Under the pieces are notes generated by a model that made no database searches, had not been told where the DNA came from, and was given only the letters and a program-made list of their open reading frames with translations. A DNA stretch of 11,112 nucleotides from Massilia sp. (lineage in GTDB: Bacteria; Pseudomonadota; Gammaproteobacteria; Burkholderiales; Burkholderiaceae_D). Shown here in pieces: positions 1-5,636 of this stretch. The stretch is taken from the NCBI GenBank assembly GCA_028291845.1, contig JAQGNM010000452.1:1-11112 (forward strand), written 5' to 3'. Position 1 is the stretch's first letter. Each line of letters starts with the position of its first letter. Made by a program: the position numbers and the translations under genes.

Positions 1-222
1 GGTCAAGCGGATACCGAGCAGCGCGCTCATCTTTTCCTGCAGGCGCAGTAAATCCTCGTAGGTGCTTGCCGCCTCGATGCGTTGAAGCAGTTTCTTTTCT
101 TCTTCGCGGGTGAGCATCAGGATGCGGCGGTCGGCGCCGGGCGCATCGAGCCGTTCGCGTTCGCACACGCAGGCGCCGGGCGGGCACTCGGTGCGGATCG
201 GGATCGGGAGGGGATTGTGCAT
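1..222 (-). CDS. Partial conserved hypothetical protein with N-terminal Cys-rich segment
   Basis: The open frame reads leftward from an ATG at 222 and leaves the window after 74 codons without a stop, so the C-terminus is missing. An in-frame TAG lies about 11 codons upstream and no other start codon falls between, so the ATG is the only reasonable start, although no good Shine-Dalgarno sequence precedes it. The N-terminus contains TECPPGACVCERERL, a C-x5-C-x-C cluster that could bind metal or be structural. A charged, probably helical stretch follows (LTREEEKKLLQRIEAA, then YEDLLRLQEKMSALLGI). There is no signal peptide or membrane segment. I do not recognise a characterised family and assign no function. 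It lies on the same strand as the CHRD lipoprotein gene, 173 bases downstream of it, so co-transcription is possible but not shown. Confidence 0.6.
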   Translation of the reverse strand, partial: MHNPLPIPIRTECPPGACVCERERLDAPGADRRILMLTREEEKKLLQRIEAASTYEDLLRLQEKMSALLGIRLT

Positions 223-303
223 CGTTGCGGCGCTGAGGGACGGAGGAAAATTCTAACACCGTTCATCGTGAATGCCGCCGGCAGCGTCCGGTCAAGAGGA
301 TGG

Positions 304-325
304 GCCGGGCCGCGCCGGGCCCGGC
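304..325. repeat. GC-only 8-bp inverted repeat between two minus-strand genes
   Basis: GCCGGGCC (304-311) and GGCCCGGC (318-325) are perfect inverted copies separated by six bases. They lie about 70 bases past the stop of the CHRD gene and about 80 bases before the start of the left-edge gene. The RNA would form a very stable hairpin on either strand. No U-run follows on the minus strand, so this is not a textbook intrinsic terminator. It may assist Rho-dependent termination or mRNA 3'-end protection, or simply reflect local GC richness. Confidence 0.4.
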
Positions 326-395
326 ACATTCTGCCCGACCTTGCGCGGCCGGCGCCGTCGTGCTGCTGCCGTCCCGGTTCCGCCGCCGGGCGCGC

Positions 396-914
396 TTACT
401 GAGGCATCAGCTGCAGGCGGATTTCGCCGTTAGGATATTGAACGCTGTGAACGTTGATATACAGCCTGCCCGCCTTGTAGCTGGCGTACTGCGCCTCGGT
501 CAGCTTGGCGCCGGCGGCCGGTGCAAAACTGGTGGCGCCGGTTTTGGCGAAAGGCACGATCACCGGACCATTGGAACCGGCCGGCGCTTCGTGGATATGG
601 GCCGCGGTCGGGGTCATGCCGGTCACGTCGACCGAACCGGTGACCGCCATGTCGGCGCCGATCCTGATCGTGCTTTTACCGGTCGCCGCCGACTGGTTCG
701 GCGGCACTTCCTGGGCGCCGCTGAGCGTCATGGCGCCCATTGCCGCCGATGGCGTGCCCGCCGGGGCCGGCGTCGGATCGATCGCGGTCGCGGTTTTTTC
801 CACCGCCATTGGCGCGTTGGCATCCGTTTTCATGGCCGAGCAACCCGTCGTCACGACCAGCGCGCCGATGGCGGCGATCCATGCGAGCCGTACTTGCGGT
901 GTCCTGATGTTCAT
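396..914 (-). CDS. CHRD domain lipoprotein
   Basis: The predicted product is 172 residues. The frame stays open further upstream, but the ATG at 914 is preferred: AGGAGA lies seven bases before it, and it begins directly with a lipoprotein signal peptide (MNIRTPQVRLAWIAAIGALVVTTGC). Cys25 is the likely lipidated residue; the -3 position is Thr rather than the usual Leu, so the lipobox is slightly atypical. A low-complexity Ala/Pro/Thr linker spans about residues 26-60. A CHRD domain follows, with LSGAQEVPPN (64-73), AAHIHEAPAGSNGPVIVPF (about 104-122) and YINVHSVQYPNGEIRLQL (152-169). CHRD is named after chordin and is common in secreted bacterial proteins, but its biochemical role is poorly defined. 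The protein is probably anchored to the inner or outer membrane facing the periplasm. It is divergent from the ABC exporter gene. Identification of the domain is firm; function is unknown. Confidence 0.9.
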   Translation of the reverse strand: MNIRTPQVRLAWIAAIGALVVTTGCSAMKTDANAPMAVEKTATAIDPTPAPAGTPSAAMGAMTLSGAQEVPPNQSAATGKSTIRIGADMAVTGSVDVTGMTPTAAHIHEAPAGSNGPVIVPFAKTGATSFAPAAGAKLTEAQYASYKAGRLYINVHSVQYPNGEIRLQLMPQ

Positions 915-921
915 GTCCTGT

Positions 922-927
922 TCTCCT
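922..927 (-). promoter_or_regulatory. Ribosome binding site of the CHRD lipoprotein gene
   Basis: Read on the minus strand this is AGGAGA, seven bases before the ATG at 914. It decides the start codon: the longer frame, open back to 1043, has no comparable site and would bury the signal peptide internally. Confidence 0.75.
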
Positions 928-1025
928 GTGGTGGTGTTCTGCTTATATGTGCTTGCGCCGGATCGCGTGTGACGCAATCCGATATCGATACTACATCGGC
1001 GTCCGTCGCAGGCGCGCGCCACACA

Positions 1026-1042
1026 GTAGCCAATTTGCAACA
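1026..1042. repeat. Copy 1 of a 17-base intergenic motif
   Basis: The sequence GTAGCCAATTTGCAACA matches GTAGGCAATATGCAACA at 5535-5551 in 15 of 17 positions. Both copies lie in divergent intergenic regions and both are followed within a few bases by GCGG. It sits about 112 bases upstream of the CHRD start and 114 bases upstream of the ABC exporter start. It may be a binding site for a shared regulator; chance similarity is not excluded. Confidence 0.3.
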
Positions 1043-1155
1043 AAGCGGGTCAATGCCGGCCGCGGTCCGCGCACAGTTCGATTGCCCGGGCTGCCACAGC
1101 GATCGTGAAACATTGTTAATATTAAATTCCCAACAAGATACAGACGTGGCCGCGC

Positions 1156-2916
1156 ATGCACATACTATGGAATTATCTGCGTCCGCACGGCAAGCTGGCT
1201 GTCCTGGCGCTGCTGCTCGCCGCCGCCAGCCAGATCCTGGCGCTGGTCGACCCGATCATTTTCGGCCGCATCATCGACCGCTTCGCCAACAAGCCCGGCG
1301 CCCTGCCCGACCCCACCATGGTGGGCGGCGTGCTGCGCCTGCTGGCGCTGGCGGTGGTGGTGGCGATTCTGTCGCGCCTGGCAAAAGCGGTGCAGGAATA
1401 CATCACCAGGCTGGTGGTGCAGCGCCTGGGCACCGCTATTTTCAACGACGGCTTGCGCCACTTGCTGCGCCTGGAGTACCAGGAGTTCGAAGACCTGCGC
1501 AGTGGCGAGACCCTGTCGCTGCTGCAAAAAGTGCGCGCCGACAGCGAGCGCTTCATCAATGCCTTCATCAACACCGGCTTTGCCGCCATCGTCGGCATCG
1601 GTTTTCTGGTGTGGTACGCGGTGACCAAGCACTGGCTGCTGGTGCCGGTATTCGTGATTGGCGTGCTGGTGCTGGGCGGTCTGACTGGCCTGCTCAGCCG
1701 TGAAATCAAAAGCCAGCAGCGCTCGATCACCCGCGAGACCAACCGCAATTCTGGCTTTATCACCGAATCGCTGCGCAATATCGAGCTGATCAAGAGCCTC
1801 GGACTGACGTTTTTCGAGATCCGCCGCCTGCGTTCGCAAACCGACGCCATCTTTGCCTTGGAGATGCAAAAGGTCAAACGCATTCGCCTGCTGTCGTTCT
1901 TGCAGGGCACCACGCTGTCGATGCTGAAGCTGGCGGTGTTGTTTGCCTTGCTGTGGCTGATTTTCCGGAACGTGCTCAGCACCGGCGAACTGATCGCCAT
2001 GCAATTCATTTCGGTGGCGATCTTCGCGCCCCTGCAGGAACTTGGCAACATCATCCTGGCATGGCGCGAGGCGGAGGCATCCCTGCTCAATTTCGCCGCC
2101 TTGCTCGACAAACCGATCGAACGCCGGCCCCCCGGCGCCATCGACGTCGGCCCGATCGAACGGGTGGCCTTCGACAAGGTCGGCTTTCGCCACCGCGGCG
2201 CGCCCGACGATGCCCTCGCCGACGTATCGTTCTCTGCAGCGCTGGGCCAGACCATCGCTTTTGTCGGGCCGTCCGGCTCGGGCAAGTCGACCCTGGTCAA
2301 ACTGCTGGTCGGCCTGTATACGCCGGCCGCGGGCACCGTCAGCTACAACGACGTGTCGACGCGCGCCCTGCGCTTCAACCTGGCGCGCCGGCAGATCGGC
2401 TTTGTAACACAGGAAACCCATCTGTTCGCCGGCACCCTGCGCGAGAACATGCGCTTCGTCAAACCCGACGCCACCGACGAGGAAATCGTCGCGGCGATGC
2501 AGCAAGCGTCCTGCGCCTATTTGCTGGAAAAATCGGACGCCGGACTCGATACGATCATCGGCGAAATGGGCATGAAGCTCTCCGGCGGCGAGCGCCAGCG
2601 CCTGTCGATCGCGCGCGCCCTGATCCGCAAGCCGCCCCTGCTGATTTTCGATGAAGCGACCTCGGCGCTCGATTCGCTCACCGAGCAGCAGGTCAGCAGC
2701 ACCGTGCGCGCCCTGTCGGCCGAGGGCACCCGCATCACCATCCTGATCGCGCACCGGCTGGCGACGATTTTGCATGCGGACACCATTTTCGTGCTCGAGA
2801 AAGGACGCATCGTCGAGAGCGGCGGCCACGCCGAACTGCTGGCCCAGAAAGGCTTGTATTACGCCATGTGGCGTCAGCAGATCGGCGAACGGCCGGCGCC
2901 GGCGAGCGGCGTCTAG
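1156..2916 (+). CDS. ABC exporter half-transporter, fused permease and ATPase (MsbA-like fold)
   Basis: This 586-residue protein has the normal length and domain order of a homodimeric ABC exporter. The N-terminal transmembrane domain (about 1-320) shows six hydrophobic segments near 15-35, 60-78, 138-157, 160-180, 250-272 and 280-300. The nucleotide-binding domain (about 335-575) has every catalytic motif: Walker A GPSGSGKST (371-379), Q-loop Q419 in FVTQETHLF, signature LSGGERQ (475-481), Walker B LLIFDE (495-500) with Glu500 as catalytic base, D-loop SALD and switch His533. It should couple ATP hydrolysis to export of a lipid, peptide or small molecule across the inner membrane; the substrate cannot be told from sequence. 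An in-frame TAA at 1123 leaves the ATG at 1156 as the best start, although its ribosome binding site is weak. The gene is single and complete, converging on the tyrosine kinase gene with 38 bases between stops. No membrane fusion protein or protease partner is adjacent. Confidence 0.93.
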   Translation: MHILWNYLRPHGKLAVLALLLAAASQILALVDPIIFGRIIDRFANKPGALPDPTMVGGVLRLLALAVVVAILSRLAKAVQEYITRLVVQRLGTAIFNDGLRHLLRLEYQEFEDLRSGETLSLLQKVRADSERFINAFINTGFAAIVGIGFLVWYAVTKHWLLVPVFVIGVLVLGGLTGLLSREIKSQQRSITRETNRNSGFITESLRNIELIKSLGLTFFEIRRLRSQTDAIFALEMQKVKRIRLLSFLQGTTLSMLKLAVLFALLWLIFRNVLSTGELIAMQFISVAIFAPLQELGNIILAWREAEASLLNFAALLDKPIERRPPGAIDVGPIERVAFDKVGFRHRGAPDDALADVSFSAALGQTIAFVGPSGSGKSTLVKLLVGLYTPAAGTVSYNDVSTRALRFNLARRQIGFVTQETHLFAGTLRENMRFVKPDATDEEIVAAMQQASCAYLLEKSDAGLDTIIGEMGMKLSGGERQRLSIARALIRKPPLLIFDEATSALDSLTEQQVSSTVRALSAEGTRITILIAHRLATILHADTIFVLEKGRIVESGGHAELLAQKGLYYAMWRQQIGERPAPASGV

Positions 2917-2954
2917 CGTGCCGCCATCGGGGATACTCCGAAGACGTTGCCGCC

Positions 2955-5249
2955 TCATGCGGCGAACTCGAGCTGGCCGACGTGGCGACAGGCGTAGCGG
3001 TAGCCGTAGTACGACAGACGCGGCTTGACGTCGTTGAACACGATGCCGGCCGGGGCAATGCCGGCCCGGTTGAGCCGCTTGACCGCCTCGGCGATTTCGC
3101 GCGCCGTGCTGACGCCGGCGCGCACCACCAGGAACACGGCGCCGGCGTGGCTGCCGATCACCAGGGGATCGGCCAGCGCCAGCACCGGCGGCGAATCGAC
3201 CAGCACCAGGTCGTAATGGCTGCGCAGTGCCTCGAGCAGGGCGCCCACATCGACCTGCAGCATCAGTTCGGGCCGCTCGCCGGCCAGGCTGCCGGTGGTC
3301 ATCAGGTCGAGATTGGGCATGACGTCGCGCATCAGCGCCTTTGCCGGCGGCACCGCGCCGCTGGCGGCCTCGCACAGGCCGTCGCCACGCGGCACGCCGA
3401 AGGCCTGATGCAGGCAGCCGTTGCGCAGGTCGGCGTCGATCAGCAGCACGCGCTTGCCGCCGGCCGCCATGATGGCAGCGAAATTGGCCGAGACGAAGGA
3501 CTTGCCCATGCCGCTGGTGGGCCCGGCAAACATGATGACGTTGTTGTCGAAATGCGGCATCGAAAAACGCAGTGAGGCGCGGAAGCTGCGCAAGGCTTCG
3601 ATGGCGCCATCGGCAGGCTCGTCGCGGGCCAGCAGCGCTACCTTGCCATAGCGCATGGCACGCCGCGCCAGCCTGGCCTGGGCCGCGCTGTGGGGGATGC
3701 TGGCCGCCACCACGCGCGCGCCCAGCAATGCCTCGATGCGCAGGGGATCCTCGACGCCGCCGCCGAAATTTTTGCGCAGCAGCACGGCGGCCAGGCCGGC
3801 CAGCACGCCGAGCAAGGCGCCGGAGACCAGGATCGCCTTGCGGTGGGGCCGCACCGGCTCGTCGTCCACCATCGGCGCGTCGACCAGCCGCACACTGCCG
3901 ACCTTGCCCACCGAGACGATGCGCAATTGCTGCGCCGTGTTGGCCAGCGCCGTGTACAGATCCGTATTGACCTTGATTTCGCGTCCCAGCCGCCCTGCTT
4001 CCTGTTCAAGCAGCGGCAACTGCGTGATGCGCTGCGCGGTGCGCGCCTGCTGGCGGTCGATGTCGGCGATTTGCCCGGTGACCGCGGTCACCATCGGATG
4101 GCGCGCCGTGAAGCGGGTCAACAGCTCGGTGCGCCGCTGCACCAGCTCGTCGCGGCGGGTGCGCGCGGCGGCGGCCTGCATCAGGCTGAGCTTGGCCTCC
4201 TCGGCGAAGTCGACCGTGCCGTGCGCGTGGCGGAAATTGTTGTAGTCGCTTTCGGCGCGCTCGAGCTTGTCTTTCAGTTTGGGCAGCTGGGCATCCAGAA
4301 AGGCCAGCGATTTATCCGCCTCCTCGCTCTTGTGGCGCAGGTTCTGCGACATGTACTGGCGGCTCACTTCCGTCAGCACGGCGTGTGCCGCTTCCGGGGT
4401 GGCGGCCTCGTAACGCACTTCGATCACGCCGGACTGGCGGCCCTGCTCGGCGATTTTCAGCTCGTGCTGCAAGCTTGCAATGGCGGCGGCGGCGGGAATG
4501 CGGCTGAACAGGAAGCGCGCGCCCGGCTTGCCGGCCAGACGGTCGACGGTGAGCAGCATCGGCCCGGCGCCGGTGGCAATTTGCAGCGCCTGGCCAACCC
4601 GTCCCTCGAAGCGCAGGCCGCTGCGCGGCTCGAACACGGTGTAGCGGCCATCGCCGCGCGCGAGCAGGCGGAAAGTGCGGCGCGCCCATCCGGGCGGCAC
4701 TTCCAGACGGCCGATGTCGATCGATTCGCTCCCCCACACATAGCCGCCCGCACCGAACAGCCCGGGGCTGGACAACTGGCCCGGGCGCAGGTTGCGCATC
4801 AGCTTGCCGAGCACGGGAAAATAGTCCGGGCCGGCATCGATGTCCATGTGCAGACGCTCGACGGTGGCGCCCGCCACCGCCCGCGAGCGCAGCAATTCCA
4901 TTTCGGCGCCGGCCGCCTTCTTGGTGTCGAACATCGAGGCGACGTCGTTGAGGGCATTGCGCGACGGCGTCGGCGTCGCTTCTTCCACGTAGATCAGCAT
5001 GCTTGCTTCGAACACCGGGCGCAACAGCACCGCGACCAGCACGGCCGTTGTGAACACCGCGGTGAACACGGCGGCCACCATGCGCCAGTGGTCGCGCACC
5101 ATGTTCAGATACATGGCGAACTCGCTTTCGTCGTCCTGCACCGGGGTGGACAGCACGATGCCGGGCTCGCTCTGGCGCCGTTCGCGATGGCGGTGCGGCT
5201 CGCGGCTACCGCGCGGGTCGAGGGCGGTGGAGGTTTTCATTGTTATCAT
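2955..5249 (-). CDS. Polysaccharide co-polymerase fused to tyrosine autokinase (Wzc/BY-kinase family)
   Basis: This 764-residue inner-membrane protein controls polymerisation and export of exopolysaccharide or capsule. A cytoplasmic N-terminus leads to a first membrane helix (about 57-77) and a Wzz-type region with GNVR-like features and a long coiled coil (about 300-440). A proline-containing segment, DAPMVDDEPVRPHRKAIL, leads into the second helix (about 472-492). The cytoplasmic kinase has Walker A GPTSGMGKS (576-584), Walker A' LLIDADLR (602-609) and Walker B LVLVDSPP (681-688). The C-terminus carries a compact tyrosine cluster (Tyr747, 748, 750, 752), the expected autophosphorylation sites, so kinase and membrane activator are in one chain as in Escherichia coli Wzc. 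Two starts are possible, ATG 5249 or ATG 5240 three codons in; neither has a convincing ribosome binding site. No Wza, phosphatase or glycosyltransferase gene is visible, so it appears detached from a biosynthetic cluster within this window. Confidence 0.93.
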   Translation of the reverse strand: MITMKTSTALDPRGSREPHRHRERRQSEPGIVLSTPVQDDESEFAMYLNMVRDHWRMVAAVFTAVFTTAVLVAVLLRPVFEASMLIYVEEATPTPSRNALNDVASMFDTKKAAGAEMELLRSRAVAGATVERLHMDIDAGPDYFPVLGKLMRNLRPGQLSSPGLFGAGGYVWGSESIDIGRLEVPPGWARRTFRLLARGDGRYTVFEPRSGLRFEGRVGQALQIATGAGPMLLTVDRLAGKPGARFLFSRIPAAAAIASLQHELKIAEQGRQSGVIEVRYEAATPEAAHAVLTEVSRQYMSQNLRHKSEEADKSLAFLDAQLPKLKDKLERAESDYNNFRHAHGTVDFAEEAKLSLMQAAAARTRRDELVQRRTELLTRFTARHPMVTAVTGQIADIDRQQARTAQRITQLPLLEQEAGRLGREIKVNTDLYTALANTAQQLRIVSVGKVGSVRLVDAPMVDDEPVRPHRKAILVSGALLGVLAGLAAVLLRKNFGGGVEDPLRIEALLGARVVAASIPHSAAQARLARRAMRYGKVALLARDEPADGAIEALRSFRASLRFSMPHFDNNVIMFAGPTSGMGKSFVSANFAAIMAAGGKRVLLIDADLRNGCLHQAFGVPRGDGLCEAASGAVPPAKALMRDVMPNLDLMTTGSLAGERPELMLQVDVGALLEALRSHYDLVLVDSPPVLALADPLVIGSHAGAVFLVVRAGVSTAREIAEAVKRLNRAGIAPAGIVFNDVKPRLSYYGYRYACRHVGQLEFAA

Positions 5250-5403
5250 CCCAACGTGAACGGGGCGGGCAGGTTTGGTTTTTGTAAAGAAATTTGCGAA
5301 ATATGTGACATCGTTGCATCGCCATTGGCGTTGAATGTGCTTGTGGTAACAACATCGCGCTGCGAAAGCCCAGCCTCAACGCTATGCGTCCTGGCTATGC
5401 TGA

Positions 5404-5421
5404 GTTTGCGCTGGCGCAAAC
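5404..5421. repeat. 18-base perfect palindrome with two-base centre, candidate operator
   Basis: GTTTGCGC (5404-5411), centre TG, then GCGCAAAC (5414-5421): eight of eight bases pair. It lies 155 bases upstream of the kinase start and 216 bases upstream of the phytochrome start. The near-absence of a loop favours a dimeric transcription factor site over an RNA hairpin. The regulator is unknown. Confidence 0.45.
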
Positions 5422-5467
5422 GAACACAGTCAGACCTCATTTTCCGCCGCGTTGCACGATGTTGCCT

Positions 5468-5497
5468 GCAGTTGTGGCCGGTTGCAGCGGCAACTGC
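5468..5497. repeat. 7-bp inverted repeat with 16-base spacer
   Basis: GCAGTTG (5468-5474) is the exact inverse of CAACTGC (5491-5497). A smaller inverted pair, GTTGC and GCAAC (5481-5494), overlaps its right side. It may be part of a regulatory array or a chance event in this GTTGC-rich stretch. Confidence 0.25.
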
Positions 5498-5534
5498 CCA
5501 GGGTGGATAGCCCATCGCCACGCCGCAATGTCAC

Positions 5535-5551
5535 GTAGGCAATATGCAACA
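5535..5551. repeat. Copy 2 of a 17-base intergenic motif
   Basis: GTAGGCAATATGCAACA differs in two positions from the copy at 1026-1042. It lies 86 bases before the phytochrome start and about 40 bases upstream of the probable -10 element, a usual location for an activator site. Function is inferred only from position and repetition. Confidence 0.3.
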
Positions 5552-5573
5552 GCGGACTGCTGTATGCGTCACA

Positions 5574-5590
5574 AGCGGGAATTTCCCGCT
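5574..5590. repeat. 17-base palindrome just upstream of the phytochrome -10 box
   Basis: AGCGGGAA (5574-5581), one T, then TTCCCGCT (5583-5590): perfect eight-base arms around one base. It would occupy the spacer of the phytochrome promoter and touches the first base of the candidate -10 TAAAAT, a classical position for a repressor operator. As RNA or single-stranded DNA it could also fold. Confidence 0.45.
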
Positions 5591-5595
5591 AAAAT
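5590..5595 (+). promoter_or_regulatory. Candidate -10 element for bacteriophytochrome operon
   Basis: TAAAAT matches the sigma-70 consensus TATAAT in five of six positions and lies 41 bases upstream of the ATG at 5637. The best partner at 18-base spacing is GCGTCA (5566-5571), a poor -35, so an activator or alternative factor may be needed. The predicted transcript would begin near 5602. Confidence 0.4.
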
Positions 5596-5607
5596 GCGGT
5601 TTCCGCA
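5595..5607. repeat. Small hairpin TGCGG-TTT-CCGCA at phytochrome transcript start
   Basis: A five-base stem with a three-base loop begins directly after the -10 box and overlaps the predicted transcription start, about 30 bases before the ATG. It follows the 17-base palindrome with only four bases between them. It may be a second operator half or a 5' leader hairpin. Confidence 0.3.
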
Positions 5608-5636
5608 CAATTCAGACCGATCGCTGACCCGAACCG

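Larger units (their letters stand above)
915..1155. promoter_or_regulatory. Divergent intergenic region between CHRD gene and ABC exporter
   Basis: This 241-base stretch must hold promoters for both divergent genes. Towards the CHRD gene, a minus-strand TATAAG lies around 943-948 and could be a -10 element, but no well-spaced -35 is evident. Towards the ABC gene, the segment about 1110-1130 is AT-rich against a GC-rich background (TTGTTAATATTAAATT), which fits a promoter, and only a weak AAGA-like sequence precedes the ATG at 1156. The region also contains one copy of a 17-base motif, listed separately. No RNA gene is recognisable. Confidence 0.45.
5250..5636. promoter_or_regulatory. 387-base divergent intergenic region between tyrosine kinase and bacteriophytochrome genes
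   Basis: No convincing gene lies here. An ATG-started frame of 91 codons on the minus strand (5246-5521) has no recognisable domain or ribosome binding site. The first 100 bases are unusually AT-rich (for example TTTTTGTAAAGAAATTTGCG) and probably contain the kinase promoter. Further along are four inverted repeats (5404-5421, 5468-5497, 5574-5590, 5595-5607), one copy of the 17-base motif (5535-5551) and a probable phytochrome -10 element. Such a long, palindrome-rich spacer suggests regulated divergent promoters. Confidence 0.5.

Noticed and set aside
300..1703. Open frame of more than 460 codons on the plus strand over the CHRD gene and into the ABC exporter
   Set aside because: It overlaps two well-supported genes in wrong frames and contains Arg/Gly-rich low-complexity sequence.
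2917..2954. Terminator between the convergent ABC exporter and tyrosine kinase genes
   Set aside because: Only a weak five-base GCGGC/GCCGC pairing overlaps the ABC stop codon, without a U-tract on either strand.
1165..3375. Very long open frame (over 700 codons) on the minus strand opposite the ABC exporter
   Set aside because: It lies antisense to a gene with every ABC motif intact and overlaps the end of the kinase gene. Its product is rich in Arg, Gln and Ala without domains, as expected from antisense frames in GC-rich DNA.
3690..5510. Open frame of about 600 codons on the plus strand opposite the tyrosine kinase
   Set aside because: Antisense to a recognisable Wzc-like protein; low-complexity His, Gln and Gly-rich composition, no start signal and no domain.
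5246..5521. 91-codon minus-strand frame in the intergenic region
   Set aside because: No ribosome binding site, no recognisable domain and composition unlike the neighbouring proteins; it covers promoter-like DNA.
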